Positions 23,898 to 33,255 of a stretch of DNA of 53,530 bases are shown here, piece by piece; the first letter of the stretch is position 1, and each line of letters starts with the position of its first letter. A model generated the notes under the pieces. The model was given only the letters and a program-made list of their open reading frames with translations. It was not told where the DNA came from and did not search any database. The position numbers and the translations under genes were made by a program. Origin of the DNA: Streptosporangiales bacterium (GTDB lineage: Bacteria > Actinomycetota > Actinomycetes > Streptosporangiales > Streptosporangiaceae); NCBI GenBank assembly GCA_009784565.1, contig WRBL01000003.1:1-53530 (forward strand). The letters run 5' to 3'.

Positions 23898-26800
23898 GTG
23901 TTCAGTCGTGTCGCCATCGTCAACCGCGGGGAGGCCGCGATGCGGCTGATCCACGCTGTCCGGGATCTGTCCGCGCAGACGGGGGACCGGATCGAGACGG
24001 TCGCCCTGTACACCGACGCGGACCGCGGCGCTACCTTCGTCCGCGAGGCGGATGACGCGTACTTCCTGGGCGCGGCATCGGCCCGCCCGTATCTTGACCA
24101 CCCGGTGCTGGAGAAGGCGCTGGCCGAATGCGGGGCCGACGCGGCCTGGGTCGGCTGGGGGTTCGTGGCCGAGGACCCGGGGTTCGCGGCGCTGTGCGAG
24201 AAGACCGGCGTGACGTTCATCGGGCCGTCGGCGGACGCGATGCGGCAGCTGGGCGACAAGATCGGCGCCAAGCTGATCGCCGAGGAGGTCGGCGTCCCGG
24301 TCGCGCCGTGGAGCCGGGGACCGGTCGCCACCCTGGAGGACGCCCTGGCCCAGGCCGAGCGGATCGGCTACCCGCTGATGCTCAAGGCCACGGCCGGAGG
24401 GGGCGGGCGCGGCATCCGGAAGGTCATGTCGGCCGGCGACCTGACCGAGGCGTTCGACCGGACCAGCGAAGAGGCGCTGCGCGCGTTCGGCAGCGGCACC
24501 GTGTTCCTGGAGAGCCTGGTCACCGGGGCCCGCCACGTCGAGGTCCAGGTGATCGCCGACGGGCAGGACACCGCGTGGGCCCTCGGCGTCCGCGACTGCT
24601 CGGTGCAGCGGCGTAACCAGAAGATCATCGAGGAGTCCTCCTCGCCGCTGCTGTCGCAGGAGCAGGTCGAAGACCTCAAGACTTCAGCCGAACGGCTGGC
24701 TCTTGCTGTGGGATACCGCGGTGCGGCTACGGTCGAATTCCTCTACCACCCCGGCGAGAAGCGGTTCGCCTTCCTGGAAGTCAACACGCGGCTTCAGGTC
24801 GAGCACCCGATCACCGAGCTGACCACCGGCACCGACCTGGTCCGGCTCCAGCTGCACGTGGCCTCGGGCGGGAAGCTCGAGGGCGGCAAGCCCGCCGAGT
24901 CCGGCCACGCGATCGAGGCGCGGCTGAACGCCGAGGACCCCGACCGGGACTTCGCGCCCGCGCCGGGCCGGATCGCGGCGCTGAACCTGCCCGCCGGCCC
25001 CGGCATCCGGGTCGACACCGGGGTCAGCGAGGGCGACACCATCCCGGCCGACTTCGACTCGATGATCGCGAAGATCATCGCCTACGGCCGCGACCGCGAC
25101 CAGGCCCTGGGGCGGCTGCGCCGGGCGATGGCGGAGACCACCGTCGTCATCGAGGGCGGCGCCACCAACAAGAGCTTCGTCCTGGACCTGCTGGCCCAGC
25201 CCGAGGTCATCGACGCGTCCGCCGACACCGGCTGGATCGACCGGGTCCGGGGCGAGGGGAGGCTCACCGCCCGCGAGCACTCCGCCGTCGCGCTGGTGGC
25301 GGCGGCGATCGAGGCCTACGCCGGCGAGGAGGAGGTCAGCACGCAGCGGCTGCTGGCGACCGCGCATGGCGGCCGCCCGCAGGCCGAGCACGAGGCGGGC
25401 CGCCCGCTGGACTTCAAGCTGCGGGGCGACTCCTACCGGGTGCGGGTCACCCGGCTGGGCCCGGACCGGTACCGGGCCGCGATCACCGCCGGCGACGGAG
25501 TGCCGCGGACCGCGGACGCGGTGCTGGAGCGCTTCGACGCGCACAGCGGCCGGATCACCGTCAACGGGCGGCGGTTCCGCCTGACCAGCGCCACGCACGG
25601 GCCGGTCCACCTGGTCGAGGTGGACGGCGTCGCGCACCGGATCAGCCGGGACGAGGGCGGCGTCGTCCGCTCGCCCGCCCCGGCCCTGGTCGTCGCGACC
25701 CCCCTGAGCGCCGGGGACGAGGTCGCGGCGGACGCGCCGGTCCTGGTGCTGGAGAGCATGAAGATGGAGACGGTGCTGCGGGCGCCGTTCCGGGCCCGCC
25801 TGCGGGAGTGCATGGTGTCGGTGGGCAGCCAGGTCGGGGCGGGCGCCCCGCTGCTGAGGCTGGAGCCCCTGGCCGACGAGGTCGCCGACGAAGCTGATAA
25901 CAGCAAGAGCCCGGAGGGAGGAGCGGCGGTCGCGGACGAGGCCGAGCTCGACCTTCCGGAGCCGCCGGCCCTGACCGCGGACGAGCGGGCCCGGCGGTAC
26001 CTGGCGGACCTGCGCGGGCTGCTGCTCGGCTTCGACGGCCGCGCCGACGAGAAGCTGGCCGACGGCTACCTGGCCGCCCGGGCCGAACTGGGCGGGCAGC
26101 CCCTGGACGGGGAACCGGAACTGCTGGCGGTCTTCGCCGACCTGTCGGAACTGAGCCGGAACCGGCCGGGCAGCGACCTGAAGGACGAGCCGGGCGCGGC
26201 CGCGCACAGCCCTCGCGAGTACTTCCACAGCTACCTGCAGAGCCTCGACACCGAGCGGGCGGGCCTGCCGGATACCTTCCAGGCCAAGCTGGAGAAGGTG
26301 CTCGGCCGTTACGGGGTCACGGACCTGGACCGGACCCCGGAACTGGAGACCTCCGTTTTCCGGATTTTCCTGGCCCAGCAGCGGATGGGCGCCGGCGCCG
26401 CGATCGTCTCGGCGATCCTGCGGGAGTGGCTGGCCAGCGCGCCCCCGGCGGAGCCGCTGCGCGAGCGCGCGGGACTGGCGCTGGAGCACCTCATCGAGGC
26501 CACGCAGCGGCGTTTCCCGGCGGTCGGCGACCTGGCCCGGGGCGTGGCGTTCCGCTGGTTCGCCCAGCCGATGCTGCGCCGCAGCCGGGCCCGCGCCTAC
26601 ACCACCGCCCGGGCCGACCTGCGCTACCTGGACGCGAACCCGGACGCGCCGGACCGGGCCGAGCGCATACAGGACATGGTGGCGATCACCGAGCCGCTGC
26701 TCCGCATCATCGGCCAGCGGATCGAGCGCGGCGGGGACCTCGACCACGCCCCGATGCTGGAGGTCCTGACCCGCCGTTACTACGGCAACCGCAAGACGAT

Positions 26801-27896
26801 CGGCTTCGCCGCGGGCGCCATCCCGGGTGGTCAGCTCCTTACTGCCACGGCGGACGGCACGAGGATCGTGGCCACCGCCACCGACATCGGGCACCTCGGC
26901 GACGCGGTCGCCGAGGTGGACTTTGTCGCCAAGGTGGCGAAGGAACGCAAGATCGAGATGGTCGCAGACCTGTACGTCAACTGGGGCGGGGACCCGGACC
27001 CGGACGCGCTGGCCGCCCGAACCGCGGAATTGCTCGCCGCCCGTGAGCTGCAGCCCCGCGTCACCCGGGTTACGGTCACCGCCGCTGGCACCACGATGCA
27101 GTCCCACGTGACGTTCGTGCGAGGCGCCGCCGGGTTCACCGAGGACCGGCTGATCCGCGGCCTCCACCCGCAGATCGCCGAACGGCTTCAGCTTGGCCGC
27201 CTGCGGGAGTTCGACCTGACCCGCCTCCCGTCGGCCGACGAGGAGATCTACCTGTTCAAGGCGGCCGCCAAGAGCAACGCGAAGGACGAGCGGCTGATCG
27301 CGATGGGCCAGGTCCGCGACCTCACCCCGCTGCGCGAGGCCGACGGCCGGCTGGTCGCCCTGCCCGCGCTGGAGGACATCCTGGCCGGCTGCCTGGACGC
27401 GATCCGCGGCGTCCAGGCCCAGCGCCCGGAGCGCAAGCGGTTCGAGATGAACCGGGTGCTGCTGTACGTCTGGCCAACGGTGGACCTGGCCTTCGAGGAG
27501 ATGGAGTCCCTCGTACACAGGATCCGGCCCACGGTGTCCGGCGCCGGGCTGGAAGAGGTCGAGTTCGTCGCCCGCATGCGCGATCCCATCCACAGCGACG
27601 GGGACCTCGCCGAGGTGTCCGTGGTCGTCAAGGCCGACGCCGGCGGCCGGGCCGGGCTGCAGGTCGCTCCGTTGCCCGAGGAGCCGCTGCAGCCGTTGGA
27701 CGACTACCGGCAGAAGGTGCTGCGCGCGGCCCGGCGCGGGAACGTCTACCCTACGAGCTGGCTGAACTGCTGGCCGGCCCGGACGGTGTTTTCACCGAGT
27801 ACGACCTGGATCCCGTCAACAAGGTCGCGAACAGTCTCGCCCCCGTTGACCGGCCGAAGGGGCGTAACACCGCCGGCATTGTCGTCGGCCTGGTGA
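23898..27896 (+). CDS. Single-chain acyl-CoA carboxylase, N-terminal part (biotin carboxylase, BCCP, start of carboxyltransferase)
   Basis: This frame encodes the front 1,285 residues of a giant fused biotin-dependent carboxylase before a one-base loss shifts it. The biotin carboxylase domain (about 1-450) shows MFSRVAIVNRGEAAMRLIHA, the ATP-grasp loop KATAGGGGRGIRKV and EVNTRLQVEHPITE. The biotin-carrier domain shows ESMKMET, the attachment Lys near residue 622, with Ser in place of the usual Ala. A central region resembling the accessory part of eukaryotic-type ACC follows. From residue 1,286 the reading is out of frame and ends at 27896. GTG 23898 has AGGAGG eight bases upstream. Likely substrates are acetyl- or propionyl-CoA; not proven. 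Confidence 0.8.
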   Translation: MFSRVAIVNRGEAAMRLIHAVRDLSAQTGDRIETVALYTDADRGATFVREADDAYFLGAASARPYLDHPVLEKALAECGADAAWVGWGFVAEDPGFAALCEKTGVTFIGPSADAMRQLGDKIGAKLIAEEVGVPVAPWSRGPVATLEDALAQAERIGYPLMLKATAGGGGRGIRKVMSAGDLTEAFDRTSEEALRAFGSGTVFLESLVTGARHVEVQVIADGQDTAWALGVRDCSVQRRNQKIIEESSSPLLSQEQVEDLKTSAERLALAVGYRGAATVEFLYHPGEKRFAFLEVNTRLQVEHPITELTTGTDLVRLQLHVASGGKLEGGKPAESGHAIEARLNAEDPDRDFAPAPGRIAALNLPAGPGIRVDTGVSEGDTIPADFDSMIAKIIAYGRDRDQALGRLRRAMAETTVVIEGGATNKSFVLDLLAQPEVIDASADTGWIDRVRGEGRLTAREHSAVALVAAAIEAYAGEEEVSTQRLLATAHGGRPQAEHEAGRPLDFKLRGDSYRVRVTRLGPDRYRAAITAGDGVPRTADAVLERFDAHSGRITVNGRRFRLTSATHGPVHLVEVDGVAHRISRDEGGVVRSPAPALVVATPLSAGDEVAADAPVLVLESMKMETVLRAPFRARLRECMVSVGSQVGAGAPLLRLEPLADEVADEADNSKSPEGGAAVADEAELDLPEPPALTADERARRYLADLRGLLLGFDGRADEKLADGYLAARAELGGQPLDGEPELLAVFADLSELSRNRPGSDLKDEPGAAAHSPREYFHSYLQSLDTERAGLPDTFQAKLEKVLGRYGVTDLDRTPELETSVFRIFLAQQRMGAGAAIVSAILREWLASAPPAEPLRERAGLALEHLIEATQRRFPAVGDLARGVAFRWFAQPMLRRSRARAYTTARADLRYLDANPDAPDRAERIQDMVAITEPLLRIIGQRIERGGDLDHAPMLEVLTRRYYGNRKTIGFAAGAIPGGQLLTATADGTRIVATATDIGHLGDAVAEVDFVAKVAKERKIEMVADLYVNWGGDPDPDALAARTAELLAARELQPRVTRVTVTAAGTTMQSHVTFVRGAAGFTEDRLIRGLHPQIAERLQLGRLREFDLTRLPSADEEIYLFKAAAKSNAKDERLIAMGQVRDLTPLREADGRLVALPALEDILAGCLDAIRGVQAQRPERKRFEMNRVLLYVWPTVDLAFEEMESLVHRIRPTVSGAGLEEVEFVARMRDPIHSDGDLAEVSVVVKADAGGRAGLQVAPLPEEPLQPLDDYRQKVLRAARRGNVYPTSWLNCWPARTVFSPSTTWIPSTRSRTVSPPLTGRRGVTPPALSSAW
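27749..27754 (+). other. One-base frameshift in the fused carboxylase
   Basis: The zero frame reads N-V-Y-P (AAC GTC TAC CCT) and then becomes nonsense-like (TSWLNCW...). The -1 frame continues smoothly as YELAELLAGPDGVFTEYDLD and on into the carboxyltransferase. One base is missing in the codon after TAC. A slip of the Pro tRNA from CCT to CCC would restore the frame without changing the protein, but no canonical slippery heptamer is present. A true mutation or an assembly error is more likely. Confidence 0.85.
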
Positions 27897-29410
27897 CCAC
27901 GCAGACGGCGCGGCACCCCGAGGGCATTACGCGGGTGGCCCTGCTGGGAGACCCGACCAAGTCCCTCGGGTCCCTGTCCGAGCCCGAGTGCCGCCGGGTC
28001 ATCGCCGCCCTGGACCTGGCCGAGGAGAACCAACTTCCCGTCGAGTGGTTCGCGCTGTCGTCGGGCGCGAAGATCGCGATGGACTCCGGCACCGAGAACC
28101 TGGACTGGGTGGCCGCGGCACTCAAGCGGATCGTCGAGTTCACGCAGGACGGCGGCGAAATCAACATCGTCATCGCGGGCATCACCGTCGGCGGGCAGCC
28201 GTACTGGAACGCCGAGGCCACGATGCTGATGCACACCAAGGGCATCCTGGTGATGACCCCGGACTCGGCGATGGTGCTCACCGGCAAGCAGTCCCTGGAC
28301 TTCTCCGGCGGGGTGTCGGCCGAGGACAACTTCGGCATCGGCGGCTACGACCGGGTCATGGGGCCGAACGGCCAGGCCCAGTACTGGGCGCCCAGCATGC
28401 GGTCGGCGTGCGAGATCCTCATCCGGCACTACGACTACACGTACGTGGTCCCCGGCGAGGCCGGGCCGCGCCGGGCCGGGACGGACGACCCGAAGGACCG
28501 CGACGTCTCCGCCTTCCCGCATCCCCTGGACGGCGGCGACTTCCGGACCGTCGGCGAGATCTTCTCCGCGACCCACAACCCGGACCGCAAGAAGCCGTTC
28601 GACATCCGGACCGTGATGCGGGCCGTGGCCGACTCCGACCACCCGGTGCTGGAGCGCTGGGCCGGCATGGCCGACGCCGAGACGTCGGTGGTGCAGGACG
28701 CGAGGATCGGCGGGCACTCGGTCACCCTGATCGGGATCGAGTCCAAGTCGGTGACCCGGCGCGGCTTCCCGCCCGCGGACGGCCCGGACGCCTACACCTC
28801 CGGGACACTGTTCCCGCAGTCGTCGAAGAAGACGGCGCGGGCCATCAACGCGGCGTCCGGCAACCGGCCGGTCGTGGTCCTGGCGAACCTGTCCGGGTTC
28901 GACGGCTCGCCGGAGTCCATGCGCAAGCTGCAGCTGGAGTACGGGGCCGAGATCGGCCGGGCCATCGTCAACTTCGAAGGCCCGATCGTGTTCACCGTGA
29001 TCTCCCGCTACCACGGGGGCGCGTTCGTGGTCTTCTCCAAGGCCCTCAACCCGAACATGACCGTCCTGGCCCTGGAGGGCTCGTTCGCCTCCGTGCTCGG
29101 CGGCGCCCCCGCCGCGGCCGTGGTGTTCTCCGGCGAGGTGAACAAGCGCACCGCCGCCGACCCCCGCGTCGCCGGCCTGCAGGACAGGGCGAACGCCGCC
29201 CCGGCCGCCGAACGGGCCGCGCTCCACGCCGAACTGGCCGAGGTCACCGCGTCGGTCCGGGCCGAGAAACTGAGCGAGGTCGCGACCGAGTTCGACCGGA
29301 TCCACTCCATCCAGCGGGCGGTCGAGGTCGGCTCGGTCGACGAGATCATCAGCGTCGCCCAGCTCCGTCCGGCGATCATCGACGCGGTCGAGCGCGGCCA
29401 GGGGCGGTAA
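27893..29410 (+). CDS. Single-chain acyl-CoA carboxylase, C-terminal carboxyltransferase part
   Basis: 505 residues in the -1 frame. It contains most of the carboxyltransferase: LLGDPTKSLGSLSEPECRR, EWFALSSGAKIAMDSGTENLDWV, GGQPYWNAEATMLMHT, and the second crotonase half with ANLSGFDGSPESMRKLQLEYGAEI and VISRYHGGAFVVFSKALN. GTG 27893 overlaps the stop of the upstream frame as GTGA, so it could be translated separately by coupling; that would lack 47 residues (27752-27892) that link the two parts. Joined, the protein would be about 1,837 residues. The stop lies only 11 bases from the stop of the convergent AtuA-like gene. Confidence 0.82.
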   Translation: MTTQTARHPEGITRVALLGDPTKSLGSLSEPECRRVIAALDLAEENQLPVEWFALSSGAKIAMDSGTENLDWVAAALKRIVEFTQDGGEINIVIAGITVGGQPYWNAEATMLMHTKGILVMTPDSAMVLTGKQSLDFSGGVSAEDNFGIGGYDRVMGPNGQAQYWAPSMRSACEILIRHYDYTYVVPGEAGPRRAGTDDPKDRDVSAFPHPLDGGDFRTVGEIFSATHNPDRKKPFDIRTVMRAVADSDHPVLERWAGMADAETSVVQDARIGGHSVTLIGIESKSVTRRGFPPADGPDAYTSGTLFPQSSKKTARAINAASGNRPVVVLANLSGFDGSPESMRKLQLEYGAEIGRAIVNFEGPIVFTVISRYHGGAFVVFSKALNPNMTVLALEGSFASVLGGAPAAAVVFSGEVNKRTAADPRVAGLQDRANAAPAAERAALHAELAEVTASVRAEKLSEVATEFDRIHSIQRAVEVGSVDEIISVAQLRPAIIDAVERGQGR

Positions 29411-29421
29411 CGGGACCAGGG

Positions 29422-31296
29422 CTAGGGAAGCAGTGCGGCGGGTACCTCGACCACTTTGGCGCGGAGGTACTCGCCGAGGGCCTTGGCCTGGCCGTCGAGG
29501 GCGTGGTTGGCGGCGACGCCGTCGCCGAGCAGGCCGACGATGGTGACGCCGCAGGCCCGCAGGCGCGGCAGTTCCCACAGGCGCAGCTCCAGGCCGGCCG
29601 TCTCCGGCAGCAGTTCCCGCAGCCTGGTGTCGCTCCACCAGGAGCGCAGCCAGGCGTGCGCGGCGTCGTCCCGCGCCCACACGCCGAGCGTCGCGTTCCC
29701 GGCCTTGTCCCCGGACCGGGCGCCCAGCACCCGCCCCAGCGGCGCGCGCACGGTCGTCACGTCATGACCCCCGGGGCTCGACGTCACATCGGCTCCCTTC
29801 GCAGGGGAGTGGACGTCACGTTGGTTCCCCTCTACGGCGGTGCATGTGACATCGAGTCCGCTGGCGGGAGGGCTGGCGGGCGGAGCGGCAGGCGGCGCGG
29901 CGGGCGGCGCGGCAGGAGGGGCGGCGGGCGGGGCGGGCGTTAGGGCTACGTCCCAGGAGCGGTCTCCGAGGGTGACGGTCTGCCGGAAATCCGCGGCCGG
30001 CATCAGCGTCGGCCAGAACACCATGACCGTCGACCCCTTCCCCGGGGGCGCGGTCATGTGGAAGCCGGGGTAGCTGCCCAGCCCGGTCTCGATCGCGGCG
30101 CGGGAGAACCCGGCGACCGTCTTCGGGTCGGAGCCGGTGACGGTGATCGTCAGCAGCGAGACGGCCTCGTCCGCCGACGCGGGGTCCTCCTGGGCGGCGC
30201 GGATGAGCCGCACGGTGACCTCGTCGAACGCCTTCTCGCCGCCGGGGACGTGGGCCCACAGGGCCTTCTGCGCGACCTCGGCCTTAGCGTCGATGTCGAG
30301 GCCGGTCAGGACGAACGTGCCGGAGTTCTTCCAGCCGCCCGCGAAGAGCGTCCCGACCTTCACGCTGCCGGTCGGCGGCTCGCCGCGCACGCCGCTGATC
30401 CGGACCCGGTCGGGTCCTTCCGGCGCGAGCGTGACCGTGTCGAGGCGGGTGACCACGTCGGGCCCGAGGTAGCGCGGCCCGTTAACCTCGTACAGCAGCT
30501 GGGCGGTGACGGTGTCGACCGTGACCGCGCCGCCGGTGCCGGGGTGCTTGGTGATGACCGACGAGCCGTCCTCGCTGATCTCCGCGAGCGGGAAACCGGG
30601 CCGGGCCAGGTCGGCGATCTCGGTGAAAAACGACATGTTCCCGCCGGTGGCCTGGGCGCCGCACTCGATGACGTGCCCGGCCGCGACCGCGCCCGCCAGC
30701 CGGTCCCAGTCGTCGCGGGCCCAGCCGAACCGCCAGGCCGCCGGCCCGGTGATCAGCGCGGCGTCGGTGACACGGCCGGTGATGACGACGTCGGCGCCCG
30801 CGTTCAGGGCCTCGGTGATGGCCCAGCCGCCCAGGTAGGCGTTGGCGATCAGCGGGTCCTTCGCGAGGGGTTCGCCGGTGTCGAGGTGCGGAGCGTCCCA
30901 GCCGCCGGCCCGGGCGGTCTTGACCGCGTCGGTGGCGTCGTCGCCGGCGACGACCGCGACCTTGACCTCGCGGTCCAGCCCGTTTTCCTGGAGGCGCCGC
31001 CCGATTGCCTCGACCTGCGCGGCGCAGGCCGCCGGGTTCAGCCCGCCCGCGTTGGAGACGATCTTGATGCCCCGGTCCAGGCAGTCGGCCAGGACGTCGT
31101 CCAGTTGCCTCACGAACGTGCGGGCGTACCCCGCGTCGGGGTTCTTCAGCTTCTGGCCGGCCAGGATGCCCATGGTCAGCTCGGCCAGCCAGTCCCCGGT
31201 GAGGACGTCGATCGGCCCGCCGTCGACCATCTCCCGGGCGGCGGCGAGGCGGTCGCCGTAGAACCCGCTGCAGTTGGCTACGCGCAACACGTTCAC
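29422..31296 (-). CDS. AtuA-family acyclic terpene utilisation-like protein
   Basis: 624 residues. The N-terminal 450 are the AtuA/DUF1446 domain (VANCSGFYGDRLAAAREMV, GRVTDAALITGPAAWRFGW, VIECGAQATGGNMSFF). A 75-residue Pro/Ala-rich linker follows, then the small AtuA C-terminal domain (RSGDKAGNATLGVWARDD). AtuA is needed for citronellol/geraniol use in Pseudomonas, but its reaction is unknown. GTG 31296 overlaps the stop of the biotin carboxylase gene as GTGA. The gene ends an operon of acyl-CoA dehydrogenase, carboxyltransferase and biotin carboxylase, the same partners as in the atu locus. Confidence 0.85.
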   Translation of the reverse strand: MNVLRVANCSGFYGDRLAAAREMVDGGPIDVLTGDWLAELTMGILAGQKLKNPDAGYARTFVRQLDDVLADCLDRGIKIVSNAGGLNPAACAAQVEAIGRRLQENGLDREVKVAVVAGDDATDAVKTARAGGWDAPHLDTGEPLAKDPLIANAYLGGWAITEALNAGADVVITGRVTDAALITGPAAWRFGWARDDWDRLAGAVAAGHVIECGAQATGGNMSFFTEIADLARPGFPLAEISEDGSSVITKHPGTGGAVTVDTVTAQLLYEVNGPRYLGPDVVTRLDTVTLAPEGPDRVRISGVRGEPPTGSVKVGTLFAGGWKNSGTFVLTGLDIDAKAEVAQKALWAHVPGGEKAFDEVTVRLIRAAQEDPASADEAVSLLTITVTGSDPKTVAGFSRAAIETGLGSYPGFHMTAPPGKGSTVMVFWPTLMPAADFRQTVTLGDRSWDVALTPAPPAAPPAAPPAAPPAAPPASPPASGLDVTCTAVEGNQRDVHSPAKGADVTSSPGGHDVTTVRAPLGRVLGARSGDKAGNATLGVWARDDAAHAWLRSWWSDTRLRELLPETAGLELRLWELPRLRACGVTIVGLLGDGVAANHALDGQAKALGEYLRAKVVEVPAALLP

Positions 31297-33248
31297 TGGA
31301 ACGTCACCAGCACCTTCTTGGCCTCGACGTACTCGCCCTCGGCGACGTGGACGGACTCGACGGTCCCGTCCTCGGCGGCGACGGTGGGCCATTCCATCTT
31401 CATGGCCTCGACGATGACCAGCTGCTGCCCGGCCGTGACCTCGTCGCCGGGCTTGACCTTGACCGCGACGACGACGCCCGCCATGTCGGCGACCGGGCCG
31501 GACCCGCCGGCGCCCGCGTGCTCGGGCAGCCGGGGCTGGGGCGTGAAACCGCGCTGCCCGTCCGGGTCGTTGACCCACACCGACCCGTCGTCATGGACGG
31601 CGACCCGGCAGGGCCAGTCCCGGGAACCGTCCCGGACCCGGACGGAATCGGCGGTGAGGTCGCGCAAGGCCAGGTCGTGCGCGGTCCCGTCGACGGTGAG
31701 GCGGAGAGCCGCGTCTCCGGAAGCGGCCGACAGCCGGTAGGAGATCTCGCGCTCGTCCCAGACGGCCGTGGTGTCCGGGTGCCCGGGCAGCGGCCGGAAC
31801 CCGGGCGGGGCCGTCCGGGTGAGCGTGTCCCTTGCCCGGCGGCGGGCGACGGTGACCGCGACGGCGGCGGCCAGGTGGACGTGCTCCGGCGTCGGGGCCT
31901 GCGAGGTGAGCAGCTCCGGGTGCAGGTCGATGAAGTCGGTGCGGGTCTCGCCCGCCAGGAAGTCGTCGTGGCTCAGCGCCGCCGCCAGGAACACAAGGTT
32001 GGTGGCGGTCCCGTGGACCTCGGTCGCGGCGATCGCCCGGGACAGGCGCAGCGCCGCCTCGCGGCGGGTCGCGCCATGCGCGATCACCTTGGCGATCATC
32101 GGGTCGTAGAACGGGCTGATCTCCGCGGTCTCCCCGATGCCGTCCTCCCACCGGATCGACGCGTCGCCGCCGTGCGCGTACCGGTACACGGTTCCCGGGG
32201 CGGGGGCGAAGCCGCGGGCCGGATCCTCGGCGTAGAGGCGGACCTCGATCGCGTGGCCGTCGAGCCGCACGTCGTCCTGCGTGAATCCGAGGGGCTCCCC
32301 GGCCGCCACCTGGAGCTGGAGCCGGACCAGGTCGAGGCCCGTGACCTCCTCGGTCACCGGGTGCTCCACCTGGAGCCGCGTGTTCATCTCCAGGAAGTAG
32401 AACTTCCCGTCGCCGTCGAGGAGGTACTCGACGGTCCCGGCGCCCGCGTAGCCCAGTTCGCGGGCCAGGGACACGGCCGTGGACCCCATCCGGGCGCGCA
32501 GGTCCGCGTCCACGGCGGGGGAGGGGGCCTCCTCGATGACCTTCTGGTGGCGGCGCTGGACCGAGCACTCCCGCTCGTTCAGGTGCACCACATTGCCGAA
32601 CGAGTCGGCGAAGACCTGGATCTCCACGTGCCGCGGGGCGGTCAGGTACTTCTCCGCGAACACGTCCGCGTTGCCGAACGAGCTGCCCGCCTCCCGGCGC
32701 GCGCCCTCGACGGCCTCCGCCAGGTCTCCGGCCGAGTCCACGCGGCGCATGCCCTTGCCGCCGCCGCCCGCCGTCGCCTTGACCAGCAGCGGGTAGCCGG
32801 CGGACTCGGCCGCGGCCCGCCAGGCGTCCGGGTCGCCGGAGGAGATGACCGCGTCCGGCAGCACCGGGACACCGGCCCGGCGGGCGACCTCCTTGGCCCG
32901 GTCCTTCAGGCCCATCGTCTCGACCGCGCCGGCCGGCGGGCCGACGAAGATCAGGCCCGCCTCGGCGCAGGCCCGGGCGAAGCCCGCGTTCTCCGACAGG
33001 AACCCGTACCCGGGGTGGACCGCGTCCGCGCCGGTTTCCGCCGCCGCGCGCAGGATCTTGCCGGCGTCGAGGTAGGACTCGGCCGCCGTGGAGCCGCCCA
33101 GCGCCACCGCGATGTCGGCTTCACGGACGTGGGGAGAGTCCGCGTCCACGTCGGAGTAGCAGCTCACCGTTCGGTAGCCCAGTGACCGGGCCGCCCGGAT
33201 GACCCGGCGAGCTATTTCGCCCCGGTTCGCGACCAGGAGGGTTTTCAT
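31293..33248 (-). CDS. Acyl-CoA carboxylase alpha subunit (biotin carboxylase + BCCP)
   Basis: 651 residues, MCC/GCC/PCC alpha size. The biotin carboxylase domain shows MKTLLVANRGEIARRVIRAA, HPGYGFLSENAGFA, KATAGGGGKGMRRV and EMNTRLQVEHPVTEEVTG. The carrier domain at the C-terminus shows VEAMKMEWP, with the standard Ala-Met-Lys-Met biotin site. It charges biotin with CO2 for the carboxyltransferase encoded just upstream, seven bases away. Downstream it is coupled to the AtuA-like gene. Together with that neighbour a branched or beta-methyl enoyl-CoA (geranyl- or methylcrotonyl-like) is the expected substrate. Confidence 0.93.
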   Translation of the reverse strand: MKTLLVANRGEIARRVIRAARSLGYRTVSCYSDVDADSPHVREADIAVALGGSTAAESYLDAGKILRAAAETGADAVHPGYGFLSENAGFARACAEAGLIFVGPPAGAVETMGLKDRAKEVARRAGVPVLPDAVISSGDPDAWRAAAESAGYPLLVKATAGGGGKGMRRVDSAGDLAEAVEGARREAGSSFGNADVFAEKYLTAPRHVEIQVFADSFGNVVHLNERECSVQRRHQKVIEEAPSPAVDADLRARMGSTAVSLARELGYAGAGTVEYLLDGDGKFYFLEMNTRLQVEHPVTEEVTGLDLVRLQLQVAAGEPLGFTQDDVRLDGHAIEVRLYAEDPARGFAPAPGTVYRYAHGGDASIRWEDGIGETAEISPFYDPMIAKVIAHGATRREAALRLSRAIAATEVHGTATNLVFLAAALSHDDFLAGETRTDFIDLHPELLTSQAPTPEHVHLAAAVAVTVARRRARDTLTRTAPPGFRPLPGHPDTTAVWDEREISYRLSAASGDAALRLTVDGTAHDLALRDLTADSVRVRDGSRDWPCRVAVHDDGSVWVNDPDGQRGFTPQPRLPEHAGAGGSGPVADMAGVVVAVKVKPGDEVTAGQQLVIVEAMKMEWPTVAAEDGTVESVHVAEGEYVEAKKVLVTFQ

Positions 33249-33255
33249 TTCTGCC

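Noticed and set aside
24684..27593. 969-residue open frame opposite the large carboxylase
   Set aside because: Typical shadow frame in GC-rich DNA; composition is repetitive (RDQG-type) and the plus strand has clear domains.
27749..27754. Canonical programmed -1 frameshift signal
   Set aside because: No X-XXY-YYZ heptamer and no clear downstream pseudoknot by eye; kept only as a weak alternative.
29422..31578. Longer AtuA-like protein with 94 extra N-terminal residues
   Set aside because: The extra part is the out-of-frame reading of the biotin-carrier domain of the upstream gene; the GTGA overlap sets the start at 31296.
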